Shown here piece after piece: positions 52,379 through 60,631 of a DNA stretch of 64,000 bases. The notes under the pieces are model-generated. The model worked only from the letters and a program-made list of their open reading frames with translations, was not told the origin of the DNA and did not search any database. The stretch spans positions 26,665,050 through 26,729,049 of the forward strand of contig CP092868.1 of NCBI GenBank assembly GCA_030710605.1, read 5' to 3'. Made by a program: the position numbers and the translations under genes. Origin of the DNA: Cordylochernes scorpioides (Eukaryota > Arthropoda > Arachnida > Pseudoscorpiones > Chernetidae). Numbering within the stretch: the stretch's first letter is position 1; each line of letters begins with the position of its first letter.

Positions 52379-52600
52379 GCAGGCATATCCTGACCGTGCC
52401 CACACGAGCATTTCTGACCACGCTGACGAGGGCTAACAGCCCGAAACGCGTACGTGGTTGAATTTATTTGATTTATAAAGAAATTGCGTTGGCCAAATAT
52501 CACGGAACAAGTTAAATAAACATTTAGTTTATTTTTATTCCACTAGATGACGCTCTGCCATATAAAACTGCTCATGTGAGAATGTTCAAGATATGCCTGC
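52379..52600 (+). mobile_element. HHR-A copy with perfect 11-bp inverted ends
   Basis: 222 bp from GCAGGCATATC to GATATGCCTGC. It contains an intact hammerhead at 52418-52457, the GTTGGCCAAATATCACGG block, and GATGACGCTCTGCC. The inverted ends resemble a DNA transposon, yet no transposase is present and no clean target duplication is visible. The complete ribozyme between the ends is unusual for a MITE. Confidence 0.8.
52418..52457 (+). ncRNA. Hammerhead ribozyme, type I, intact core
   Basis: CCACG, CUGACGA, GGGCUAACAGCCC (stem II with a four-bp GGGC/GCCC-type helix), GAAA, CGCGUA, CGUGG. Stem I pairs CCACG with CGUGG and may extend outward by A-U. Stem III has two bp. Cleavage is predicted after GUA. 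The sequence differs from the 9991-10030 copy in stem II with compensating changes on both sides, evidence that pairing is selected. Confidence 0.8.
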
Positions 52601-52660
52601 TTTAATTTTAAAACAAGATTATATAATATGTAAATATATAAAAAAAAATTTAAATAAAAG

Positions 52661-52925
52661 ACATATATTGGATCAAAATATCATTTATTTTACCAATATT
52701 TCAGTTGACTGAACGCCAACCTTTATCAAGGTATTATAACATTTTAATGTGTGTCAACAACAAACTCAACGCCACATAACGTCAACAGAATTAAGTTTTA
52801 AAAATTATGTGGCGCTGAGTTTGTTGTTGACACACATTAAATATGTTATAATACCTTGATAAAGGTTGGCGTTCAGCCAACTGAAATATTGGTAAAATAA
52901 ATTATATTTTGATCCAATATATGCC
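52661..52925. mobile_element. FB-2 fold-back copy
   Basis: CATATATTGGATCAAAATAT, GAACGCCAACCTTTATCAAGG arms, and a loop with the perfect GTGTCAACAACAAACTCA / TGAGTTTGTTGTTGACAC stem. Confidence 0.8.
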
Positions 52926-52939
52926 TTTTTAAAATAAAA

Positions 52940-53228
52940 ACATAAAGCCTCCAGGGAAAAGTTTCTTTTAAAAATATTTTTATTTAAAAAATATCTCGAG
53001 CTTTCGGGCAAGTACGCCCTTCTACGGGAGAAAATGCTTTATATGATTAATACGCCAATGTAATATGATTTAAAATTAAATAAAGTTTCATAATTTTAAA
53101 TCATATTTTATTGGCGTATTAATCATATAAAGCATTTTCTCCTGTAGAAGGGCTTACTTGCCCGAAAGCTCGAGATATTTTTTAAATAAAAATATTTTTA
53201 AAAGAAACTTTTCCCTGGAGGCTTTATG
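52940..53228. mobile_element. Fold-back element, family FB-3
   Basis: The arms of about 135 bp (52940-53075 and 53091-53228) contain AATATCTCGAGCTTTCGGGC and the complement. On the right arm CUGUAGA, AGGGC...GCCC and GAAAGC keep hammerhead order with altered core bases. The element sits inside the right flank of FB-2. Confidence 0.75.
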
Positions 53229-53369
53229 TTTTTATTTTAATATTAATTCAAGGGATTATTTTTATCGAAATATGCCTTTTTATTTAAAGATTTATTTATG
53301 GATTGCTCTATTAAAAATATATATATAAAATATGTAAATATATAAAATAATTGAGAGAGAGTTATTTGA

Positions 53370-53935
53370 TTATACAACAACAACAACAACAACAACAACA
53401 AAAGCCTTTATTGAGGACCTCTCGTCCTATAAAGGATTCGCCAGTTTACAGAGTAATTGAAGAGAAGAGAACTAAGAATACAGAGATATATGTAGTAGGT
53501 ATAGTATAGTATTTTCTACACTGTGACTATATACAACAGCAGTAACAAGCCTTTTAGTGGAATCAAAGTCCCATACAGGATTCGTCATTCTAATCCTGAC
53601 AAAGATTATTTACATATGATTATTTACATCAATTAGATTATGTATATAGCTTCCTTTTCTCTTCAGCCGTCTTCCAAAATTTGAACAACGCAAACGCTCC
53701 AGCTCTGTTTCTCACCAACTCATTCAACAGGAGCTCCAAAGAGAGTCCCTCAAGGCCTATTTCACTGAGGAGCACTTCTCGTTCGTCTTTCAGCCCCATA
53801 CATGAGAGTATATGGTGATGTAGCCCCGGCTCCATTCTTGTCCCGCAAATCTCGCATGTCCATCCGTCTGTTTTAAATATTCTGGGGCGATCATTAGTAA
53901 AGAGCACCGAGAGGATTCTCAGTCCGGCAGTTATT
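53370..53935 (-). mobile_element. LINE 3' end on the minus strand with (TTG)n tail
   Basis: On the minus strand the end reads CTTTATAGGACGAGAGG then TCAATAAAGGC and TTG repeats (53370-53401). The coding remnant is upstream. A second tail-like segment TGGGACTTTGATTCCACTAA at about 53550 suggests a tandem or nested end. Confidence 0.6.
53638..53907 (-). pseudogene. LINE ORF2 C-terminal zinc knuckle
   Basis: 89 codons: TDGWTCEICGTRMEPGLHHH, ILSCMGLKDEREVLLSEIG, then NRAGAFALFKFWKTAEEKRK and stop. The C-X2-C...H-X4-C order is the LINE knuckle, and the FxLxKFxKxA region is the usual C-terminal helix. RT is absent, so the element is 5'-truncated. Confidence 0.65.
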
Positions 53936-54059
53936 TGGTTATAAGATTGACTAGATCTAACTCAACTGTTAACTAACCCTTTTCCACAGCCAGGTATTCA
54001 CAAGCCATGACTAGGTTAGGTTAGGTTAAGGTAAATAAACAAGGAAGCTAGTATAAGAA

Positions 54060-54215
54060 ATATAAGCTATTTCTGACGCGTATGTTTATTTTTAAAATTA
54101 AAACAATTTCCTACTGTCCATGCTGTAATAGTAAATTAATGGGAGGGCTTGGCTCATCAGTGGTAAACTCTTCCAGCGGTTTCGACAGTTTAATCTACCA
54201 TACAGCTGTAATATT
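54060..54215. mobile_element. FB-1 partial copy
   Basis: TCCTACTGTCCATGCTGTAA, GGGAGGGCTTGGCTCATCAG, and CTTCCAGCGGTTTCGACAG. Confidence 0.6.
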
Positions 54216-54344
54216 ACATTGAGAAAGGGAACTAATTCCGAAACCTTCCCGAAGCTTCTTAATTATACAGTCGAATTTGAATAATTCAAAGCTCAACGGA
54301 CCAAAAAAATCCAAAAATTCGAATTAAAAACGAAAAATTCTATT

Positions 54345-54660
54345 TATAGAACGACATTTGAAAATTATCCCGTATGTGTTTCTTTTGAACGAAAAATCGA
54401 AATTTATTTTAAGGAGTAATAACGATTATTTCTAACCTTAGGGATGAAGTATGATAGGATGAATTGTGAAGAGTAATGATGAATGGAAAAATAAAAGTGT
54501 CCAGGGATGGGAATCGAATCCACAGTGTTCCGCTTACCAGGGCAGATGCCATGTCTACTAAGCTACCCTGGACTTCGTGCAAAATAAACACATGCGGGAT
54601 AATTTTCAAATGTCGTTCTACAATTATAAGCCGCATTATATTGTATTATAAATTATACTT
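54345..54660. mobile_element. FB-4 copy with tRNA-like core (SINE-like)
   Basis: FB-4 arms (GAACGACATTTGAAAATTAT and complement near 54353 and 54600) enclose GGATGAATTGTGAAGAGTAA and a 75-nt tRNA-like sequence. This is the only copy with the core, so it may be the ancestral form, from which the other palindromes derive. Confidence 0.65.
54499..54573 (-). tRNA. tRNA-like SINE head
   Basis: 75 nt on the minus strand. A perfect 7-bp acceptor stem GTCCAGG/CCTGGAC, A box GTAGCTTAGTAGA, an anticodon arm TCTGC/GCGGA with an 8-base loop, and B box GGATTCGATTCC with a four-of-five bp T stem. The anticodon cannot be fixed because the loop has one base too many. Preserved Pol III boxes suggest it could have driven SINE transcription. 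Confidence 0.5.
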
Positions 54661-54779
54661 ATAGTAAACTCTAGGAATCATGATAAATAGTCGAATTGAA
54701 GTCGTTTATACAATTAAATACATTTGAATTATTCAAGTTTTAATGTATCATCAAACGTATTGTTACGTTGCCAGTACTG

Positions 54780-55015
54780 TATGAAAGATAGTCAAATATA
54801 CTCACTGTATCGGTAAAGATCTCTGTTCAACTCCTCTTTATTTACCTTCGTGTATTATGGAATTTTAGCTTGCATTAGATGCTCTAAACAGGACCAAAAC
54901 ACGCATCTATAAGTACTTCCTCGGCGTGGAACTGAGGAGTGAAGACCTTGTCTGGAGGAGAACTCTCTCAAGGCAGGGAAGTCTTCTTTACTGAAGAAAT
55001 TTGTACACATACACA
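54780..55015 (+). other. Unassigned GC-normal fragment
   Basis: A forward frame near 54868 reads LALDALNRTKTRIYKYFLGV then ELRSEDLVWRRTLSRQGSL and a stop. Similar in feel to transposon coding sequence, but I do not recognise a family. Confidence 0.25.
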
Positions 55016-55019
55016 ACTA

Positions 55020-55118
55020 TTTTAAAGGCGTAAGATTCTTTTTGAAATTAAGCAATTTCTACTGCCCTTACTGCAATGGAAAAATTAACGGGAGGGCCTG
55101 GCTCATCAGTGGTGAACT
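55020..55118. mobile_element. FB-1 partial copy
   Basis: GGCGTAAGATTCTTTTTGAA, TTTCTACTGCCCTTACTGCA, and GGGAGGGCCTGGCTCATCAG, then a sharp break. Confidence 0.6.
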
Positions 55119-55194
55119 AGAGCTATTTATTAATGCTTCTTTTCCTTAAAATTTGTCCGTAGAATAGTTTTCTTACCAGTAGAATTGCTTTTAT

Positions 55195-55735
55195 AAAAAT
55201 ACTAGCCGAATGACCCGGGCAACGCCCGTGTTTTACCCGATTGAATGTTTTTGTTCAAATACTATTTGTTACAATTATAAATTGGCGCCTTATATAAATG
55301 CATATATTAGTTAATAACTATAGCCTATGTGCTTTATCTGTCTATGTACTGTTGGCTTCCGTAGACGTCTCTTACTGGGAAAAAGAAAGAGAGGATTCCA
55401 TTTAGTTATTAACTAATATATGCATTTATTTAAGGAGCGACCCGCTCCAACACAATAGTTACAAAAATGAAAAAGCGAGTGGGGGGGGGGGGGGGCAAAG
55501 GTGGCGTGATCGTAGCCAACCAATAGGAGGGCGCCATTCCAAAAAAAAAAAAAGCAAACGGTGACAGAGTTGATTAGGAGATGAAGAATGACGCTCGTAA
55601 CTGTATATAGAATTACGATAACGTCCGAAGGTGGTTGAAACCGCTCACCACATGTGGACCGGGGGGTAAGACTGACCAATCAGGAAGAAAGAAGCCCAGC
55701 TTGTTGGAATGTTGTTTTTTTAGTTTGTTTTAATA
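55195..55735. other. Mixed repeat DNA, no gene
   Basis: GACCCGGGCAACGCCCG hairpin at 55211, a TTAGTTATTAACTAATATATGC palindromic pair near 55300 and 55404, a G run of 16 at 55481, and an A run at 55540. The minus-strand frame 55413-55679 has no recognisable domain. Confidence 0.4.
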
Positions 55736-55803
55736 TCAAAAAGAATCTTACGCTTTTAAAATAGTTTCGAATTTTGATAAAAGATGGCGCGCTAGTGCAT
55801 CAT
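55736..55803. mobile_element. FB-1 terminal fragment
   Basis: AGAATCTTACGCTTTTAAAA, TTTCGAATTTTGATAAAAG and ATGGCGCGCTAGTGCATCAT, as at 2424-2511. Confidence 0.55.
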
Positions 55804-56572
55804 ACACAACTATATATATATTCCCCTATATTTTATATACCCTTTATTTACTATTTTATTATATATTTTTTTGCATCTTTGTAAAAATTGATTAGAAGAA
55901 TCAATATAATTGTTTAAATTGTCAATTGTCTAAACAGGACCTTTGAGAGAGGTCACTGCTTATCATAAAACAGCTAGAGAAGCATGAACTCATGGAATTC
56001 GTGTAATCTTTACATAAGGGGATAAGAAACAACAACATGTTGCCAACAAGGGGAAGTACGACTTGAATTCCAACAAGCTGGGATTCTTAATTTTTATTAA
56101 ATATAATTTTTATAAAAGAAATTCTACGGGTAAGAAAACTATTCTACGGATATTTTAAATTTATATGTTAAGTTTGTAATTATTCTTATTTTTTTAATTC
56201 ATAGAAGCATTTTTCTGGCAGACATGTTCAATTTTTTTTATCATCATCACACATTTAAAAAATATTATTGTTTTCTTCTTCTTCTTAGTTAGTTATAAAA
56301 TCATTTGCAATTGTAGTTTCTTTTTTGTTTTGTTCCTTTTTAAGCAATAAAATATATGTAGAACTAAGGTGTAATATTCAATTCAAACATATGGAACCAA
56401 CATTGATTCATTTTTAAAACAAAGCATAAATTATAAGCTTATACAAATTTCACTTTTTCATATAACGGACGTATATTTAAAGAAATATTAATAAATGACT
56501 CTAGATGGCGCCTTGGTATCTAAATTGCTGATGTAAGAGGTGAGGATATGCCTATTTCTTGTTTTTTAATAT
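55804..56572. other. AT-rich DNA, no gene seen
   Basis: A GATGGCGCCTTGG scrap near 56503 and AGGATATGCC near 56542 suggest an old HHR-type repeat end. Otherwise nothing recognised. Confidence 0.4.
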
Positions 56573-56868
56573 CCCATCAATAATTGACAATATGACCCAG
56601 AATAAGTATATTGCTACGGCGTTTTATGGTTTCCACAAGTCCATATCTCAGAAGAAGGCCAAGTGACACTCACTCCTCACTTTCTTACTGCTGCTCTTTT
56701 TGTGTTGTTTTTCTTGCTTCCCTCTTTCTCTTTCTTTTTTTTTTACCTTTTTCTTCTGTCTATATCGTTATTTCCTTTGTCTCACTGCTTTATTCTTATG
56801 CATACCTCTAATGAATCCTGTATAGGGTCAGTGACCCTAAATAAAGGCTTTTTGTTGTTGTTGTTGTT
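56573..56868 (+). mobile_element. 5'-truncated LINE end, same family as 16860-17821
   Basis: CCATCAATAATTGACAATAT through AGAAGGCCAAGTGA (same C-terminal codons), pyrimidine-rich 3'UTR, GGGTCAGTGACCC, AATAAAGGC, TTG tail. Only about 30 codons of ORF2 remain. Confidence 0.8.
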
Positions 56869-56904
56869 TTCAATATCAACACCTTATCCTTCCCCCCATT
56901 ATTT

Positions 56905-57075
56905 TCTTAGAGCTCTAAAAGCGGTCTGATGGATTAAATTTTGCGAAAACGCTGGGAGGGTTCTCCACTGATGAACAAAGCCCTCCAAATATTTTTGTGC
57001 AGTATGGACACAGTAGAAATTTGTTTGATTTGGATATAAAAATAAACATTCGGGTCTTATGTTTCTTTTTCTTGT
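56905..57075. mobile_element. FB-1 partial copy
   Basis: AGAGCTCTAAAAGCGGTCTG, GCGAAAACGCTGGGAGGGTT, CACTGATGAACAAAGCCC. Confidence 0.6.
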
Positions 57076-57119
57076 ATATAAATAGCGCGTTATTGTGTTG
57101 TGTTTAATAATGTTTTATT

Positions 57120-57480
57120 ACATTATCAGAAGGTGGATATATCATATTCGAGTTTCTTTTCTTCCGGGTTAATTGACCATGTAGAGGAAAGTCTTCTAGC
57201 CCCCATGACAGACTTCCAGTGGCAAGGGATCCTTTGATCTGGTCAGCGAAAATGTCTAGCAGGGATGGAAGAAACGTAGAGATGGCAGGGCGCCTGGGAG
57301 CAGTGAGATGCAGGAGTCTTGGCTGGTAAGGAAATCCAGTAGAAGAGGACAGTGAAGGTGGAAGCAGGAGGTCCAGGAAGCCTAGAACTTGAGGGCCCTA
57401 GACTTCAGGATAGGGCAGCTTAAGGCTCTCGCCTCATGTTTGTCAGGCAGGTTATATCATATTCTAAATTACATATTTTC
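57120..57480. other. GC-normal segment, unrecognised
   Basis: Non-repetitive, GC-richer DNA with AG-rich words. Frames on both strands are broken. I see no domain. Confidence 0.35.
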
Positions 57481-57544
57481 TTTTAAACCCCTTGAAATTT
57501 TATCTCTGAATGACGTAGTTGAAGGTTGAATATCACGTGACTTT

Positions 57545-57688
57545 ATTATCGCAGCCGACTTCCGGTGGTCGTACAGGAGAGGAAGTGCAAAACATCCGGC
57601 CATTTCTGCAGCTACAAATTGGAATCACACACAACCAAACCTATTCTCTGTGGATAAACATTTTAAAAACTCTTTTCCAGAAAAGTAA
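57545..57688 (+). pseudogene. Possible LINE C-terminal scrap
   Basis: A forward frame reads DFRWSYRRGSAKHPAISAAT, NWNHTQPNLFSVDKHFKN, SFPEK and stop. The WN...SV..FK spacing resembles the last segment of some LINE ORF2 proteins, but the match is weak. Confidence 0.25.
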
Positions 57689-57804
57689 ATGATTCTATAG
57701 TGATAAGTAGTCATCTCACCTTTTTAAATATCAATTATCTTATTTTTATATCTATAAAATATTTTAATTCATTTTAAATACATATTTGCATATTAAAAAA
57801 AAGT

Positions 57805-58450
57805 AGGCATATCCTGACTAGAAGCATATGTGCTTTACAGAAGGCAGAGCGCCATCTAGTGGAACAGAAATCAACTAAACATTGATTTAGCCTGTTATCT
57901 GATATTTGGTCAACCCAATTTCTTGATTAATCAAGAAAAGCCATCCACGAACGCGTTTCGCGATGTTGGCGCTCGTCATCGTGGGGCAGACTGTACCACT
58001 GCAACCAAAAATATTTTTAGTCCCAGTGGCTTCCTGAGAAACCAATAAATGGGTATTTAAGGCCAAAATTGTGTGAATACGCTTAACACATGAAAAACAA
58101 AACATGTTTTCATGGAAGGATGCCACTGGACAAACGGGAACTGCTTGCCCTAATACGCTATTGTTGGAGGCGAACACCTCTCAACAAGGTATGCAGAAAT
58201 ATAAATTTGTGATGCCGAAGGCGAGGGAACAGTGACCAACGTGCCCATTTCAAATTGATACAAACTTTTGATATCAGGGGAGACTACAGCCTTGCAGATC
58301 AAATTGCTACAGGATGGCCAACGACGTTGAAAGCTGAAAATCTCCCGGGCCACGTTAACGAACAAGCCTGCATTGAGTAGCCGAGAACTAGCAGTCTCAC
58401 TTAATGTCACATAAAAAACAATAGAAAAAAAAAAGGATCAGGTGTTGATA
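57805..58450 (-). mobile_element. Long HHR-A element
   Basis: Starts TAGGCATATCCTGAC with all HHR-A blocks to the hammerhead at 57945-57984. It then extends about 460 bp more through TTTTTAGTCCCAGTGGC and ends at the ATATCAACACCTGATCC block (reverse complement at 58437). It is the longest copy here; 17916 shares part of the extension. Minus-strand frames of 86 and 96 codons in the extension have no domain I know. Confidence 0.65.
57945..57984 (-). ncRNA. Hammerhead ribozyme with one core change
   Basis: CCACG, AUGACGA, GCGCCAACAUCGC, GAAA, CGCGUU, CGUGG. The stems hold, but the first core base is A for the invariant C, and stem II has one mismatch. Probably inactive. Confidence 0.6.
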
Positions 58451-58619
58451 TTTTTCTATTGTTTTTTCATATTTACATATAAGAACATAAAGTTGCAGGA
58501 GAATGATATTGTCGCAGAGATAAATAAAGCAAGGGCAAGTTTGGGGATAATTAATTTATTATAAGGGGTATTTATAGGGAGATGGATAAAGTACAACTTA
58601 CCCCAAGTTAAAGTTAATC
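58451..58619. other. Spacer, no gene
   Basis: AT-rich, nothing recognised. Confidence 0.35.
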
Positions 58620-58745
58620 CTAATGAGGGACGTCAGCTCCCCCCGCCGGCCAAATTCCCCAGAACCCCTCACACCCGGTGTCCAGCGATGATTGACAGAC
58701 GTCCCATGGGGCCTCTCGTGATTGGAGCCGCTTAGCTTCTTGACA
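58620..58745 (-). repeat. GC-rich block shared with 45835-46122
   Basis: On the minus strand: TCAAGAAGCTAAGCGG, CCCATGGGACGTCTGTCAAT, and ACACCGGGTGTGAGGGGTTC. Same order as in the fold-back at 45.8 kb. Confidence 0.65.
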
Positions 58746-58750
58746 CTATT

Positions 58751-59735
58751 CATGTACCAAAAAAGGTACCCCTCTCTTTAATTGCATATCAGAAAGATGG
58801 CACTGTGTATCACCCCAGTAAAAACCTTTACTAGTGATGATAAAGAATAAGCCGTAATACCAGTGTGGAATAATGGAGATCCACTTCGGGATGTCGTCCA
58901 GACGGCTCGGGTGACTGTAAACAAACAAGCCCCAGTTGCGCCAGCCGGCAATAAAGGGAGGGGAGCACGTCCTGGTCTGCTGCTGAACAGTTGGATGTTT
59001 TCTTCTGTCCTCTTAACATGTTTTAAATAAAGTTAGTTTGAAGGAGATTTTTACCCACTCCTTTCTGCTATTTAGTGATCTGATTTAAACCCTTGCAATA
59101 GCCCACAAAAGAATCATTATTCTTCTATCGAATTTCGCATCAGTGTTTTTGTGAAACGATTACCAGACTTTTTTTCTTCACAACCAGGTTTACCAAATTC
59201 AGACAAAAGCTAACCTGTATACCATGGTTTCGGGCTTTGTCCTTCATCAGTACAGGGGCGGCTTTGATTTCATAACATTCTGGGAGAGAGGTGAACTAGT
59301 GTTGAGGCTCATTCTTTTTCATTACTAGTAAAGTTGTTTTACTAGGGTGAAGAAAAGTCGGTAATCGTGTCACAAAACACTGATGCGAAATTCGGTAGAA
59401 GAATTCGCAGTGATGATTCTTTTGTGAGCTGTTGCAAGGATTTAAATCAGATCACTAAATGACATAAAGGAGTGGGTAAAAGTCTCCTTCAAACTAAATT
59501 AATTTAAAACATTTTAAGAGGACAAAGGAAAACATCCAACTGGTCATCAGCAGACCAGGCCGTGTTCTGGTCCTTTGTTGCCGGCTGGCGCCGCCGGGGC
59601 TTGTTTGTTTACAGTCACCCGAGCCGTCTGGACGACGTCCCGAAGTGGATCTCCATTATTCCACAACTAGAGTGTTGCACAGTGTCATCGTTCTGATGCA
59701 CAATTAAAGGGAGAGATGCCTCTTTTGGTACATTA
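58751..59735. mobile_element. Nearly 1-kb inverted repeat with about 400-bp arms
   Basis: The arms at 58751-59175 and 59340-59735 share blocks such as ACTCCTTTATGTC-type ends, GTCGTCCAGACGGCTCGGGT, GTAAACAAACAAGCCCC, and TGTTTTCTTCTGTCCTCTT with their complements. Arms have many small differences, so it is older than the PLE pair. In the spacer the minus strand has CUGAUGA, AGGACAAAGCCC, GAAACC (59221-59252), a hammerhead-like PLE-type motif. It may be a head-to-head PLE pair with no coding part left. Confidence 0.75.
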
Positions 59736-59839
59736 ATATCATTCTCCCGTAACTTTATAATGTAATCTTGCCTTAAAATCGGCCCTTGCTACTTCACCAG
59801 CTTAAACACCTGTTTGGAAAATTCGAATGATTTCTTAAC

Positions 59840-60112
59840 CCAAATTAGATGGCGTTTAGTTTTGACATTTATTTTGATAGGAGAGGCGTCCTATGCTTTT
59901 ATAAATCAATTTCCTCAGGGCATAATTTACACATATATATATTTATAAATAAAGATGAGATTTTCTGCTTGAATTTTGATCATGTTGTGGATAATGGTAA
60001 TGGTGATGCAGTCGCGGGGATAATAAATAATTTTGATCAGAGATTTCTTTATTTGAGCTTCTTAATTTGATAAAAGTAATGCCTGGCATAAGGCGAGTAG
60101 AATAAGGAAAAC
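59840..60112. other. Spacer, no gene recognised
   Basis: A 73-codon forward frame (59849-60070) has no known domain. AT-rich. Confidence 0.35.
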
Positions 60113-60114
60113 AA

Positions 60115-60255
60115 AAGATTATTCACATAATTTACAAAAGTTTTGAGCCGGCCATCGGGATAAAACAACAACGAATTTTTATAGGGGAAGAGTGACCTCT
60201 GGCGGTCGATTTAGCAGAGTATTTGAATCCATGAAATTATAATTTAAAATAAAAC
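60115..60255 (-). repeat. Dispersed repeat R8, inverted copy
   Basis: On the minus strand: AATACTCTGCTAAATCGACC, GCCAGAGGTCACTCTTCC, GGCCGGCTCAAAAC, and TTTTGTAAATTATGTG. Confidence 0.65.
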
Positions 60256-60289
60256 AATACCTTTATACAACCTATATATATATATACAT

Positions 60290-60365
60290 ACGTTAACCAC
60301 GTACGCGTTTCGTGTTGTCTCTCATCATTTTAAATCTGATAGATGGCAGTAAGTCATCATTAGCA
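60290..60365 (-). mobile_element. HHR-type fragment with degenerate ribozyme
   Basis: CCACGTACGCGTTTCGTG then TCTCTCATCAT. Read on the minus strand this is AUGAUGA, GAGACAACAC, GAAACGCGUACGUGG, a hammerhead lacking its 5' stem I strand. Confidence 0.5.
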
Positions 60366-60631
60366 GTATGCGATGTTTCCCGAGATGTCCTTATGTAAAC
60401 AGGAATGTCGTGGAAGCCCAGTAGATGACAACACGGTGCCTTTCGACATCTTGTCGACAGTCTTCCTCTTTAAAAACGTAATTACCTCCTGATGGTTCCA
60501 TTGCATTGAAGTTAATGGGACATTAATGGTTATTGGAATATAAAACCTACAGAACAACGTAAGACAAGAGAGAAGGCATTGAATACACTTGGAACAATTC
60601 GGTTTCTATATTTGTATAAGGCATCGCTTAT
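60366..60631. other. Flank of the terminal satellite
   Basis: GC-normal, no recognised feature. Confidence 0.35.
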
